8,132 nt of DNA from Actinomycetes bacterium (GTDB lineage Bacteria > Actinomycetota > Coriobacteriia > Coriobacteriales > Eggerthellaceae). Made by a program: the position numbers and the translations under genes. Below the pieces are notes generated by a model, which worked only from the letters and a program-made list of their open reading frames with translations, was not told the DNA's origin and did no database searches. Position 1 is the first letter of the stretch. Every line of letters begins with the position of its first letter. Location: the NCBI GenBank assembly GCA_023395755.1, contig JAEWYG010000039.1, forward strand, positions 1 through 8,132, written 5' to 3'. Of this stretch, positions 1-6,173 are shown one piece after another.

Positions 1-938
1 AGGTACACCGCCACATGTTCAAGCCCCTCAGCCGCCAATGCTGCCTCAAAACTATCGGCTGTGGTATGCGCCACATCATAGAGAGCAGCGTTTAAGATAG
101 AGGCATTCTCACGCTCAAGAAAGCCTAGCGTACCAATCTCAGAAGAAAGGGACACAGGGAAATCTTCGCCCAATTCCTCGTGCAAAAGAGCAGCTGCACG
201 CTTCTCGTGCACATCGGACACCGGCGAAAAGACACTGGTTACCGCAATGGATTCAAATCCATCAGCGCGCACGGCGGCAGCAACCTCGCGAATTTCTACT
301 TCTGAGAGCTCGCTTATCTCACGGCCGTCAAACTCATGGCCTCCGTGAATAAGAAAATCACGTACGCGCATAGCGTCCTTCAGCTCATCAGGCCAATCGG
401 CCATGCAGCTAATAGCGGTAGTTGCCGGAGCGCCAATACGCACGGCTGCTACTTTGTTCAAACGCTTCCGCTCGACAATGGCATTCGTGCAGTGTGTCGT
501 ACCCAACATGGCAAAGCCGATGTTCTTAGCTGCCTCCGGACCAATCTGGGAGACCACCTCATGCATGGCCGCTTTAATACCTCCCATAACGTCCTCAGTC
601 GTCGGACTTTTCGTGGAAGCAACCAGCTTTAGGTTGCCATCGATAATAACAGCATCGGTGTTAGTACCGCCAACGTCGATGCCGAGACGCCAGGTTGGTA
701 TGGTGGCCGCACTGCTTTTGTTCTTGTTCATTATGTTCACGCTCTTCGGTTTCTCGTTATCAGCTTTTACGACAAACTTGCAGTTGCTCACTTTAAGAGA
801 CTTGCTACAAGGTTTTTTACGCTTACAACTAGCAGCCTTCTTGCAGGTTTTAACCTTGTTTAATTTGGTGGCTTTTGCAGCTTTAGAAGCCTTGGCAGCT
901 TTGGTATCCTTCTTAAGCTTTTTCTTGCCCTTCCCCAT
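1..938 (-). CDS. Hydantoinase/oxoprolinase A-type subunit (HyuA-like), N-terminal 312 residues, runs off left edge
   Basis: The family performs ATP-dependent ring opening of hydantoins, 5-oxoproline or related cyclic amides in the cytoplasm. The frame is open from 938 to the window edge. Residues 85-95 give the phosphate-binding segment LGIDVGGTNTD. Residues 146-157 give GTTHCTNAIVER, and a later LGFLERENASILNAAL segment is also typical of the Hydant_A_N/Hydantoinase_A domains. Residues 1-82 are an unusual extension with 26 lysines and cysteines at 32, 38, 44 and 53; family members normally begin a few residues before the GIDVGGT motif. I chose the start at 938 because a good ribosome site, AGAGGTG (953-947), lies 8 nt upstream and because it overlaps the stop of the DUF917 gene (TAATG), suggesting translational coupling. 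Met70 (731-729) would give a conventional length but has no clear ribosome site. The substrate cannot be told from sequence, and a B-type subunit is not visible here. Confidence 0.9.
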   Translation of the reverse strand, partial: MGKGKKKLKKDTKAAKASKAAKATKLNKVKTCKKAASCKRKKPCSKSLKVSNCKFVVKADNEKPKSVNIMNKNKSSAATIPTWRLGIDVGGTNTDAVIIDGNLKLVASTKSPTTEDVMGGIKAAMHEVVSQIGPEAAKNIGFAMLGTTHCTNAIVERKRLNKVAAVRIGAPATTAISCMADWPDELKDAMRVRDFLIHGGHEFDGREISELSEVEIREVAAAVRADGFESIAVTSVFSPVSDVHEKRAAALLHEELGEDFPVSLSSEIGTLGFLERENASILNAALYDVAHTTADSFEAALAAEGLEHVAVY

Positions 939-2038
939 TACGCTGTCACCTCTTTGGCAGCCATGCGCTCCTCAATAGCAATATAATCTACCTCGTAGCC
1001 AAAGGCACGCGGCCCCACCACGGCCAGACCCTCCGGCGTGCGCCACTGCGGAGCACAAGGCATACCTACCACCACCACTCGAGCACCATACTTCAAACCC
1101 TCGGTTGTCACCGGTGATCCCGATTCCATATCTAGCGACATAATGAGATCGGGTGAGGTGGTTACCGGTTCTCCATCACGCAAGGCAATAAGATTCTCGT
1201 TCTGGAATTTAATGACCAGCTGGCTACCCTTGTCTTCATCAAGCCCATCTACAACCGCTTGACCACGCACAAACATGCCATCAGTTTTACGCTCCACATC
1301 CACCACTTTGCCACGAAATAGGCGAAAGCCTTTTGTTACCTCAAGCATGGCATCGATAGGGTCGGTATGGTTTTCGCGTGCCTCACGCAGCGTACGCCCT
1401 ATTTCCTCACACAGTGTTGGAGTATTGGGAATACTAAAATCTTTCAGCTGCTTACCCGAACAGGGATACGAAGCAAGAATAGTGTAGCCACCCATGACGG
1501 AGGTTGCTTGACGCGCAATACGCTCGAGCCATTTATCATCAATAGCACGAACGGTCGTCGTATTTCCCTTTTCATCAGCAAGTACCGCCGGCTGACCTTT
1601 GACGCCATTAATGCCCAGCGTCGTCATTTGAAGCTCGGGAAACGCACGGCCCATCAAGTCGCAATCAACCACCGGAATACGACGTGTTGCCGCAAGGATA
1701 AACGGAATGGTGGAATTCACGCCACCTGCTTCCACAGCATAGATAGCATAGGCTTCTTGACCTAATTCCTTTACCAGCTCGTCATAGGTTGCCATAGGCT
1801 CTAGACCGCTGCAAATCTTCTCCACCATAATGGTAGGCGCACCCATCATTTGAGAAACCACAACCAGTGCGTCATCGGGAACTTCGTCGGGGGTAATAAG
1901 CTCTACTTCGCCGTACTTCCTGATAGCCTCAATGGCCATGAGCTTACCGACATAGGGGTCGCCACCGCCACCAGCGCCTAGGACTGTCGCGCCTAACGCC
2001 ATATCCTCGATCTCTTTGATGCCGATCATTCTTCTCAT
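938..2038 (-). CDS. DUF917 / S-Me-THD family protein, 366 aa
   Basis: This is a cytoplasmic enzyme of the family long called DUF917. As I recall, Pfam renamed it after a characterised S-methyl-thiohydantoin desulfurase; that is from memory. Visible hallmarks are GAGGGGDP at residues 21-28 after the start MRRMIGIKEIEDMALG, EAGGVNS at 103-109, VVDCDLMGRAFPE at 123-135, and GPRAFGYEVDY near the C-terminus (342-352). Conserved acidic and Cys residues such as D125, C126 and D127 could contribute to a metal or active site, but this is unproven. I start at 2038 rather than at the longer reading from 2170: the family begins close to the IG-x-x-EIED motif, AAGGA (2054-2050) lies 11 nt upstream, and a likely promoter lies inside the longer frame. 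The gene is first in the leftward operon and its stop overlaps the start of the HyuA-like gene. DUF917 genes often neighbour hydantoinase/oxoprolinase genes, which supports a shared pathway. Confidence 0.9.
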   Translation of the reverse strand: MRRMIGIKEIEDMALGATVLGAGGGGDPYVGKLMAIEAIRKYGEVELITPDEVPDDALVVVSQMMGAPTIMVEKICSGLEPMATYDELVKELGQEAYAIYAVEAGGVNSTIPFILAATRRIPVVDCDLMGRAFPELQMTTLGINGVKGQPAVLADEKGNTTTVRAIDDKWLERIARQATSVMGGYTILASYPCSGKQLKDFSIPNTPTLCEEIGRTLREARENHTDPIDAMLEVTKGFRLFRGKVVDVERKTDGMFVRGQAVVDGLDEDKGSQLVIKFQNENLIALRDGEPVTTSPDLIMSLDMESGSPVTTEGLKYGARVVVVGMPCAPQWRTPEGLAVVGPRAFGYEVDYIAIEERMAAKEVTA

Positions 2039-2081
2039 GTCTAAAGGGATCCTTTCAAACGGTAGAACGTCTCTTAAGCGA

Positions 2082-2110
2082 ATTGTACTTGACGTATGAC
2101 AGGTTGCCAG
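2082..2110 (-). promoter_or_regulatory. Predicted leftward promoter of the DUF917-HyuA operon
   Basis: On the minus strand, a -35-like CTGGCA (2110-2105, 4 of 6 to TTGACA) is followed after 17 bp by TACAAT (2087-2082, 5 of 6 to TATAAT). Transcription would begin near 2075 and give a leader of about 37 nt before the ATG at 2038. The position just downstream of the inverted repeat and upstream of the chosen start makes it coherent, but it rests on consensus matching only. Confidence 0.45.
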
Positions 2111-2115
2111 GAAGT

Positions 2116-2143
2116 ACCCGGTTAATCCAGAGTTTAACCGGGT
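2116..2143. repeat. Perfect 10-bp inverted repeat, candidate operator
   Basis: ACCCGGTTAA (2116-2125) and TTAACCGGGT (2134-2143) are exact reverse complements separated by 8 nt. The centre-to-centre distance of about 18 bp suits a dimeric DNA-binding protein contacting two successive major grooves. The centre lies about 54 bp before the predicted leftward start point, immediately upstream of its -35 element, a position typical of activator sites. ACCGGG recurs at 2145-2150. Because it lies outside the predicted transcript, an operator is favoured over an RNA hairpin. The cognate regulator is unknown. Confidence 0.5.
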
Positions 2144-2280
2144 GACCGGGAGAGAAGAACTCGTATTCAAACCTCATACACTGTATTCGTTTTTCACGTC
2201 ATAGATTATTCTGCTTTCTCTCTTCCACTAATTACCGGTATCCTTTGGATAAATAAAAATAACGTCCGAGGAGTGCCCCC

Positions 2281-3261
2281 ATGATTCTCAAACAACTGAT
2301 GGAGTTATATGACGTACTCGATTCACCCGCCGCAGGTGGTGAGTCGACAGTTTCTTTTTTACGTGCCATCGACCCCACGTGTGATGCGGAAACCTATGTC
2401 CTCGAGGGACCTCAAGGTTCTACTGACATGGTACGTGTACGCATCCCCGGCGCACAAGGCCACTCAACCGGAGGAAGTGCTCCGACCATTGCACTGCTCG
2501 GACGTCTAGGAGGGCTGGGCGCACGGCCCGAACGTATCGGGTTTGTATCCGATGGAGACGGTGCGCTCACGGTGCTCGCGTGCGCCGCAAAGCTCCTCTC
2601 TATGCATACACGTGGAGACATACTTGCTGGCGATGTAGTGCTTTCCACACACGTATGTCCGCATGCGCCCACATCACCACACGAACCCGTACCTTTTATG
2701 GGATCGCCCGTAGCTACGGCAGCGGTAAATCGAGAAGAAATGGGCGGCAGCGAGGAACAGGGAATTTGGTCGGCCGATGCAGTACTGGTTGTAGATACCA
2801 CAAAAGGTAATCGCATTATGAACGAACGTGGCTTCATGATATCTCCCACCGTATTACAGGGATGCATTCTTCGCGTGAGCGACGACCTTGTGGGATTAGT
2901 TGAAATTGCAACCGGCCGTCGAGCGCGCACATTTCCGCTATCCATGGCCGATATTACGCCCTACGGAAATGGTTTGTATCATTTGAATTCCATTTTGCAA
3001 CCTGCAACGGCAACCGCTGCGCCCGTTGTCGGGGTGGCCATTACTACCGAAACTGCCGTTCCCGGCTGCGCAACCGGAGCAACCCGCCTAACCGATCTCG
3101 ATGAAGCGGGCTCCTTTATGATTGAAGCTGCCAAAGCCTTCGGTGAGGGAAAATGCTCCTTCTACGACGTAGACGAGTTTGGTCGCTTTCAGGCGCGTTA
3201 TGGTTCGTTCGCCCACCTTCAAACAATGGGATTGCTGCCAGCGGAAAACCCCGAAGCATAA
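2281..3261 (+). CDS. DUF1177 family protein, 326 aa
   Basis: The protein matches the DUF1177 family of uncharacterised cytoplasmic proteins of roughly 300 residues. The recognisable pattern is MILKQLMELYDVLDSP at the start, GHSTGG at 60-65, SDGDGALTVLACAAKL at 90-105, a His-rich STHVCPHAP at 122-130, VVDTTKGNRI at 170-179 and a FEG-like tail from about 285. H61, D91, D93, H124, H128 and D172 fall in these segments and could bind a metal, reminiscent of zinc-dependent peptidases or amidohydrolases; this is my inference and no fold is established here. The start at 2281 is supported by GAGGAG at 2268-2273, 7 nt upstream. No signal peptide or membrane segment is seen. It is first in the rightward pair, 137 bp ahead of the M29-like gene, and faces away from the DUF917-HyuA operon. 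Co-location with those families suggests a step in the same catabolic route, with activity unknown. Confidence 0.88.
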   Translation: MILKQLMELYDVLDSPAAGGESTVSFLRAIDPTCDAETYVLEGPQGSTDMVRVRIPGAQGHSTGGSAPTIALLGRLGGLGARPERIGFVSDGDGALTVLACAAKLLSMHTRGDILAGDVVLSTHVCPHAPTSPHEPVPFMGSPVATAAVNREEMGGSEEQGIWSADAVLVVDTTKGNRIMNERGFMISPTVLQGCILRVSDDLVGLVEIATGRRARTFPLSMADITPYGNGLYHLNSILQPATATAAPVVGVAITTETAVPGCATGATRLTDLDEAGSFMIEAAKAFGEGKCSFYDVDEFGRFQARYGSFAHLQTMGLLPAENPEA

Positions 3262-3315
3262 GTCTGCAAGGTCACCGGGTTTGAGCACCAAATCGCAACG
3301 GGCAGACGAATCACG

Positions 3316-3333
3316 ATGTTTCACGTGAAACAT
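3316..3333. other. parS-type centromere site (ParB-binding palindrome)
   Basis: ATGTTTCACGTGAAACAT is a perfect 18-bp palindrome. Its central 16 bases TGTTTCACGTGAAACA (3317-3332) equal the widely conserved chromosomal parS sequence bound by ParB in many bacteria, including actinobacteria, where the core is GTTTCACGTGAAAC. ParB-CTP clamps load at such sites and help segregate and organise the origin region. The site is intergenic, between the DUF1177 and M29-like genes, where no coding constraint explains the palindrome. parS sites cluster near oriC, so this locus is probably origin-proximal. Confidence 0.9.
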
Positions 3334-3398
3334 TCGAAGCCTCATTTTTTTGAGTGCGAATAATTGACTGCTGATTTAATGATTGGATGGGTTATAAA

Positions 3399-4352
3399 AT
3401 GACTCTCGTACAACGGGCACAGACGATCCTTGAGAAGAACCTTGCACTGAGGGACAGCGAAACGCTGCTCGTGGTGACCGACGACACAACCTACGAGATA
3501 GGCAAGCTGTTCTACACGGCCGCACGCGCACAAGGGCAAAAAGCACTGCTGATGCAGATGCCCGAAGGGCATGTTGCGGGCGAAGAGCCCCCTGCGGCGG
3601 TTGCCGCAGCAATGAAGGCTGCCGACGTCGCATTATGTCCGACAGCGAAGTCCATCACTCACACAAACGCACGTATCGAAGCCGCCAAAGCAGGAACCCG
3701 AGTAGTCACCATGCCTGGTGTGACTATGGATATGCTACGTGCAGGTGCGGCTTGCGCCAACTATGGAGAAGTGGAAAAAATTACGCACGCACTTACACAG
3801 CGCCTCACCAAAGCTCAAACAGCGCGCCTAGAAAAGGAGGGTCACGTACTTACTCTCGATCTCACTGGCCGCCGCGGCGTTGCTAGTTCTGGCGTATACC
3901 GCGAACCGGGTACGAGCGGTAACTTTCCTTCAGGCGAAGCCTACCTTGCTCCCGTGGAAGATGGCACAAACGGCACCGTGGTCATCGACGGATCTATGGT
4001 TGGTATAGGCTTACTAACTCATCCACTCGTCGCAACCATCGAGCGCGGTCGCATCGTGAATATCGAGGGGGCAGACAAGAACGGTTCTTTCGCCGAACAA
4101 CTTTCCATCCTATTCGACCGAGCCGAAAACGGCACAATCGCAGAACTGGGCATCGGCACGAATGAAAGCGCAAGGCTTTGCGGCATCATATTGGAAGATG
4201 AGAAAATCTACGGTAGCGTACACGTTGCCTTCGGTACCAACACCTCGTTTGGTGGCATTACCAAAGCCGACTGCCACCTCGATGGCATAGTGCTTACCCC
4301 CACCCTTTACCTAGATGGCGAATGCGTCATTCGTGAAGGAGTATTCCAGTAG
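3399..4352 (+). CDS. Peptidase M29 / NicX-like metalloenzyme, 317 aa
   Basis: The protein resembles the family commonly annotated as leucyl aminopeptidase (aminopeptidase T-like, M29), which also includes the 2,5-dihydroxypyridine dioxygenase NicX. Counting from the ATG at 3399, candidate metal ligands are E180 in NFPSGEAYLAP, E256 in GIGTNESA, H275 in SVHVAFGTN, and H293 and D295 in CHLDG. The H...HxD set matches the metal triad I recall for NicX. The tyrosine that follows the first of these His by seven residues in classical M29 peptidases appears to be Thr here, so peptidase activity is doubtful. No signal peptide is present. I prefer 3399 because GGATGGG (3385-3391) lies 7 nt upstream; an in-frame ATG at 3387 adds MGYK but lacks a ribosome site. 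A weak promoter (TTGAGT 3350-3355, TTTAAT 3375-3380) could serve it separately. The last 26 bp overlap the convergent LuxR gene. Substrate unknown; ring cleavage or amide hydrolysis would both fit the neighbours. Confidence 0.82.
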   Translation: MTLVQRAQTILEKNLALRDSETLLVVTDDTTYEIGKLFYTAARAQGQKALLMQMPEGHVAGEEPPAAVAAAMKAADVALCPTAKSITHTNARIEAAKAGTRVVTMPGVTMDMLRAGAACANYGEVEKITHALTQRLTKAQTARLEKEGHVLTLDLTGRRGVASSGVYREPGTSGNFPSGEAYLAPVEDGTNGTVVIDGSMVGIGLLTHPLVATIERGRIVNIEGADKNGSFAEQLSILFDRAENGTIAELGIGTNESARLCGIILEDEKIYGSVHVAFGTNTSFGGITKADCHLDGIVLTPTLYLDGECVIREGVFQ

Positions 4353-5982
4353 GTTTATCACGCTCGATCTGTTTCTCGAACAGGTCGAGCAATTCCTGTC
4401 GTGAATTTACCCTTAGCTTACGATAAATATGCACGGTATGAGTTTTGATGGTACCCGTCGTAACGAATAGCGTGTCGGCAATATAGGGAAGGCTGCGTCC
4501 ACGTACCAAAAACCCCAACACCTCCGCCTCGCGTTTTGTTAAATGATAGGTTTCCGCAAACCGCTCGAGTCGATGCTGCATAAATGCTTCCGAAGCGTCG
4601 ATATCCAATTCTTCAACCCCAGCAATAGAAATAGTCCCGTGCTCAATCACCTTTCTGATCTTTTGTTTATTGCTCTCAAAAAAGGTGGATGAGCAAGCGG
4701 TGTTTTCGCTCCTTGCAAGATGCACCTCCGCCGCACTTGCACGCGCTACTAACATAAAAAACAGCGCAAGCAATCCCCCTCCGCACACTACGTCAAGAAC
4801 AAAATTACCCGAACCAAACAATGCGTAGATCTGCTTGCCCAAAACATTCCCCAAAAATACAACAGCAGAAATAAGTGCTTGGCCTACACTAAAAGCAAGC
4901 AGTGGAGATAATCCTTGCTCTTGCGTACTTTGTGTAATAACAAGAAAAACAAGCACTTGGAGAAAAAAGGCGCTTCCCTGTACAAGTGCGCCTCCAACAG
5001 GCACACCTACCGCCTCGAACACCATGATTGCAACCAGACCGACCGCGGTAAATGTCAGCGTGATGCGATAAACACTGCCAACCGAAAGTACATTGCGATC
5101 GGTAGCTAAAGGGAGCAACGACATAGTTGCAATACATGCACACACCACAACACCACCGTAAAAGAGGCTATCTACGCCATCATAGGCCCACCCTATAATT
5201 ACCGAAGCCATGAGGTTTCCGATAAACGCCGCAGCAACAAGCACGCCAATCGACTGCCAAGGCAGCACCTTTGCCTCCCAGGTACCAGCCGTCAACTCGC
5301 CAGGCATAGCCACCTCGTTGGTCCGGCTGACCGGAAACACCTCAGATGACACCTCATGGCGTGCCGAAGCATCGCTTATCCATAAAGCCCATGAACATAA
5401 AGGCAGCATAAGTACAACCACAACAGACCACGGTTGTGGCATATGAGCGACAACGAGATAAAACAAATAGGCAAACAAAAACGACACCACTACAAGAGGT
5501 CGCATAGTACGAGACCCTAAAGAGTAGCGAGCCCCCCATGCCACACCCATCAATAAAACACAGACCCCGTCAACGATGCCACACCCTACGACAACGCCAG
5601 AAAAACCGTATCGCAGCGCTCCTACGAGAACAGCAGTAGTAAGGGCAACCAACATCGCGGCAACAAGAAATACCCAACGACTCAGCACGAGAGGTCTACG
5701 CCGCGATACCATCATTACCACTACCGCGCATAGCACTACCGCCGCTTGTGAGGCAAAAAAACCGTACTCTAATCCTGTGCTAGCAGAAACAGTGCCACCA
5801 AAGGGGAACAACACAGGGCTCAAATAACAGAGATAGCCCCACGCCCATAAAAGCGACGAGCCAACAACGGTCTTAATGAGCGATCGCAAGGGTATATTGC
5901 TTGTCGCCCCTTGCTCCACGTGCATTTCTGGTCCATTCTCCAAACCATCCCCCTGCACATCTATCGCCCTCTTCGTTTCCAC
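4327..5982 (-). CDS. Membrane-anchored LuxR-family transcriptional regulator, about 12 membrane segments, 551 aa
   Basis: The N-terminal two-thirds is an integral membrane domain with hydrophobic segments at roughly 37-60, 72-93, 103-121, 125-150, 161-180, 184-202, 242-264, 270-291, 303-325, 330-350, 360-385 and 393-415. The C-terminus carries a LuxR/GerE helix-turn-helix at 480-537: LTKREAEVLGFLVRG, a helix around IADTLFVTTGTIKTH, then IYRKL and SRQELLDL. Such proteins are abundant in Eggerthellaceae, commonly beside exported reductase genes, and are thought to sense a ligand through the membrane domain. The divergent flavoprotein gene 191 bp away is the likely target, by inference. The start is uncertain: the longest frame opens with GTG at 5982 and has no clear ribosome site, whereas ATG at 5925 (residue 20) has GGAG 12 nt upstream and gives 532 aa without losing a membrane segment. 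The 3' end overlaps the M29-like gene by 26 bp. Confidence 0.93.
   Translation of the reverse strand: METKRAIDVQGDGLENGPEMHVEQGATSNIPLRSLIKTVVGSSLLWAWGYLCYLSPVLFPFGGTVSASTGLEYGFFASQAAVVLCAVVVMMVSRRRPLVLSRWVFLVAAMLVALTTAVLVGALRYGFSGVVVGCGIVDGVCVLLMGVAWGARYSLGSRTMRPLVVVSFLFAYLFYLVVAHMPQPWSVVVVLMLPLCSWALWISDASARHEVSSEVFPVSRTNEVAMPGELTAGTWEAKVLPWQSIGVLVAAAFIGNLMASVIIGWAYDGVDSLFYGGVVVCACIATMSLLPLATDRNVLSVGSVYRITLTFTAVGLVAIMVFEAVGVPVGGALVQGSAFFLQVLVFLVITQSTQEQGLSPLLAFSVGQALISAVVFLGNVLGKQIYALFGSGNFVLDVVCGGGLLALFFMLVARASAAEVHLARSENTACSSTFFESNKQKIRKVIEHGTISIAGVEELDIDASEAFMQHRLERFAETYHLTKREAEVLGFLVRGRSLPYIADTLFVTTGTIKTHTVHIYRKLRVNSRQELLDLFEKQIERDKPTGILLHE
4362..4390 (+). terminator. Hairpin just after the M29-like gene, possible terminator or mRNA-stabilising stem
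   Basis: In rightward RNA, GCTCGATCTGTT (4362-4373) pairs with AACAGGTCGAGC (4379-4390) over 12 bp with one U-G wobble and a 5-nt loop. It begins 9 nt after the stop at 4352. No U-tract follows, so it is not a classical intrinsic terminator. It lies inside the 3' coding end of the convergent LuxR gene, and in that direction the wobble becomes an A-C mismatch, so the fold favours the rightward transcript. Confidence 0.4.
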
Positions 5983-6173
5983 TACAGCTGCATCTTACCG
6001 CAATCAACCTCATAGACATACTTTTCTTAATGACCTGACCTCGTATTTTCAAGAAATATACCGTTTCGTCAGATGCTCACAAGGGGGCTTTTTGTCAAGA
6101 TAAAAGTCAAGGGGAGCCGCCGAAGGAAGCGGAAGGGACCGCAAAGGCTCCGAAAGCACAAGGGAGGATTAGC
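5983..6173. promoter_or_regulatory. Divergent intergenic region between the LuxR and flavoprotein genes
   Basis: This 191-bp region should hold the promoters of both divergent genes. A tandem TGACCTGACCT lies at 6031-6041, and its CTGACC (6035-6040) could act as a -35 element 16 bp before TATACC (6057-6062) for the flavoprotein gene; the match is weak. GTCAAG is repeated at 6094-6099 and 6106-6111. The purine-rich segment from 6111 can fold (separate entry). The flavoprotein ribosome site AGGGAGGA is at 6161-6168. No convincing promoter was found for the LuxR gene. Confidence 0.5.
6113..6151 (+). promoter_or_regulatory. Foldable purine-rich leader of the flavoprotein mRNA
   Basis: GGAGCC (6113-6118) can pair with GGCTCC (6146-6151). 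Inside, GCGG (6129-6132) can pair either with CCGC downstream (6139-6142) or with CCGC upstream (6117-6120), which overlaps the outer stem. The alternatives are mutually exclusive and end about 10 nt before the ribosome site. No known riboswitch class is recognised, and such short stems can arise by chance in a purine-rich tract. Confidence 0.25.

Larger units (their letters stand above)
2039..2280. promoter_or_regulatory. Divergent intergenic region between the DUF917 and DUF1177 genes
   Basis: This 242-bp region separates two divergent transcription units. It holds a leftward promoter candidate, a 10-bp inverted repeat at 2116-2143, an 8-bp palindrome TACCGGTA at 2233-2240, and an AT-rich stretch at 2249-2260 that could hold the rightward -10 element. 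The ribosome site for the rightward gene is GAGGAG (2268-2273). I could not place a convincing -35/-10 pair for the rightward gene. The arrangement allows one regulator to control both gene pairs. Confidence 0.6.

Noticed and set aside
403..978. Rightward 191-codon frame encoding a Leu/Phe-rich, membrane-like C-terminal half
   Set aside because: It is the antisense of the Lys-rich hydantoinase extension (AAG/AAA codons read as CTT/TTT), lacks a ribosome site, and the opposite strand has clear family motifs.
2089..2094. TTGACG as a rightward -35 element
   Set aside because: It is a 5 of 6 match, but no acceptable -10 hexamer follows at 16-19 bp, and the rightward start codon is nearly 190 bp away.
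2190..2205. Second parS-like site (TTTTTCACGTCATAGA)
   Set aside because: It matches 12 of 16 positions and only the left half-site is good; the GTGAAAC half is lost, so palindromic ParB binding is unlikely.
2412..2945. Leftward 177-codon frame inside the DUF1177 gene
   Set aside because: It has no recognisable motif and lies wholly within a well-supported gene on the other strand.
3262..3307. GTCTGC/GCAGAC inverted repeat after the DUF1177 stop as a terminator
   Set aside because: The stem is only 6 bp with a 34-nt loop and no U-tract follows.
3341..3354. CTCA-T6-TGAG stem-loop before the M29-like gene
   Set aside because: A 4-bp stem with the T run in the loop is too weak and wrongly arranged for a terminator.
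5911..5926. Third parS-like CACGTG context near the start of the LuxR gene
   Set aside because: Only about 11 of 16 positions match, it is coding sequence, and the right half-site is absent.
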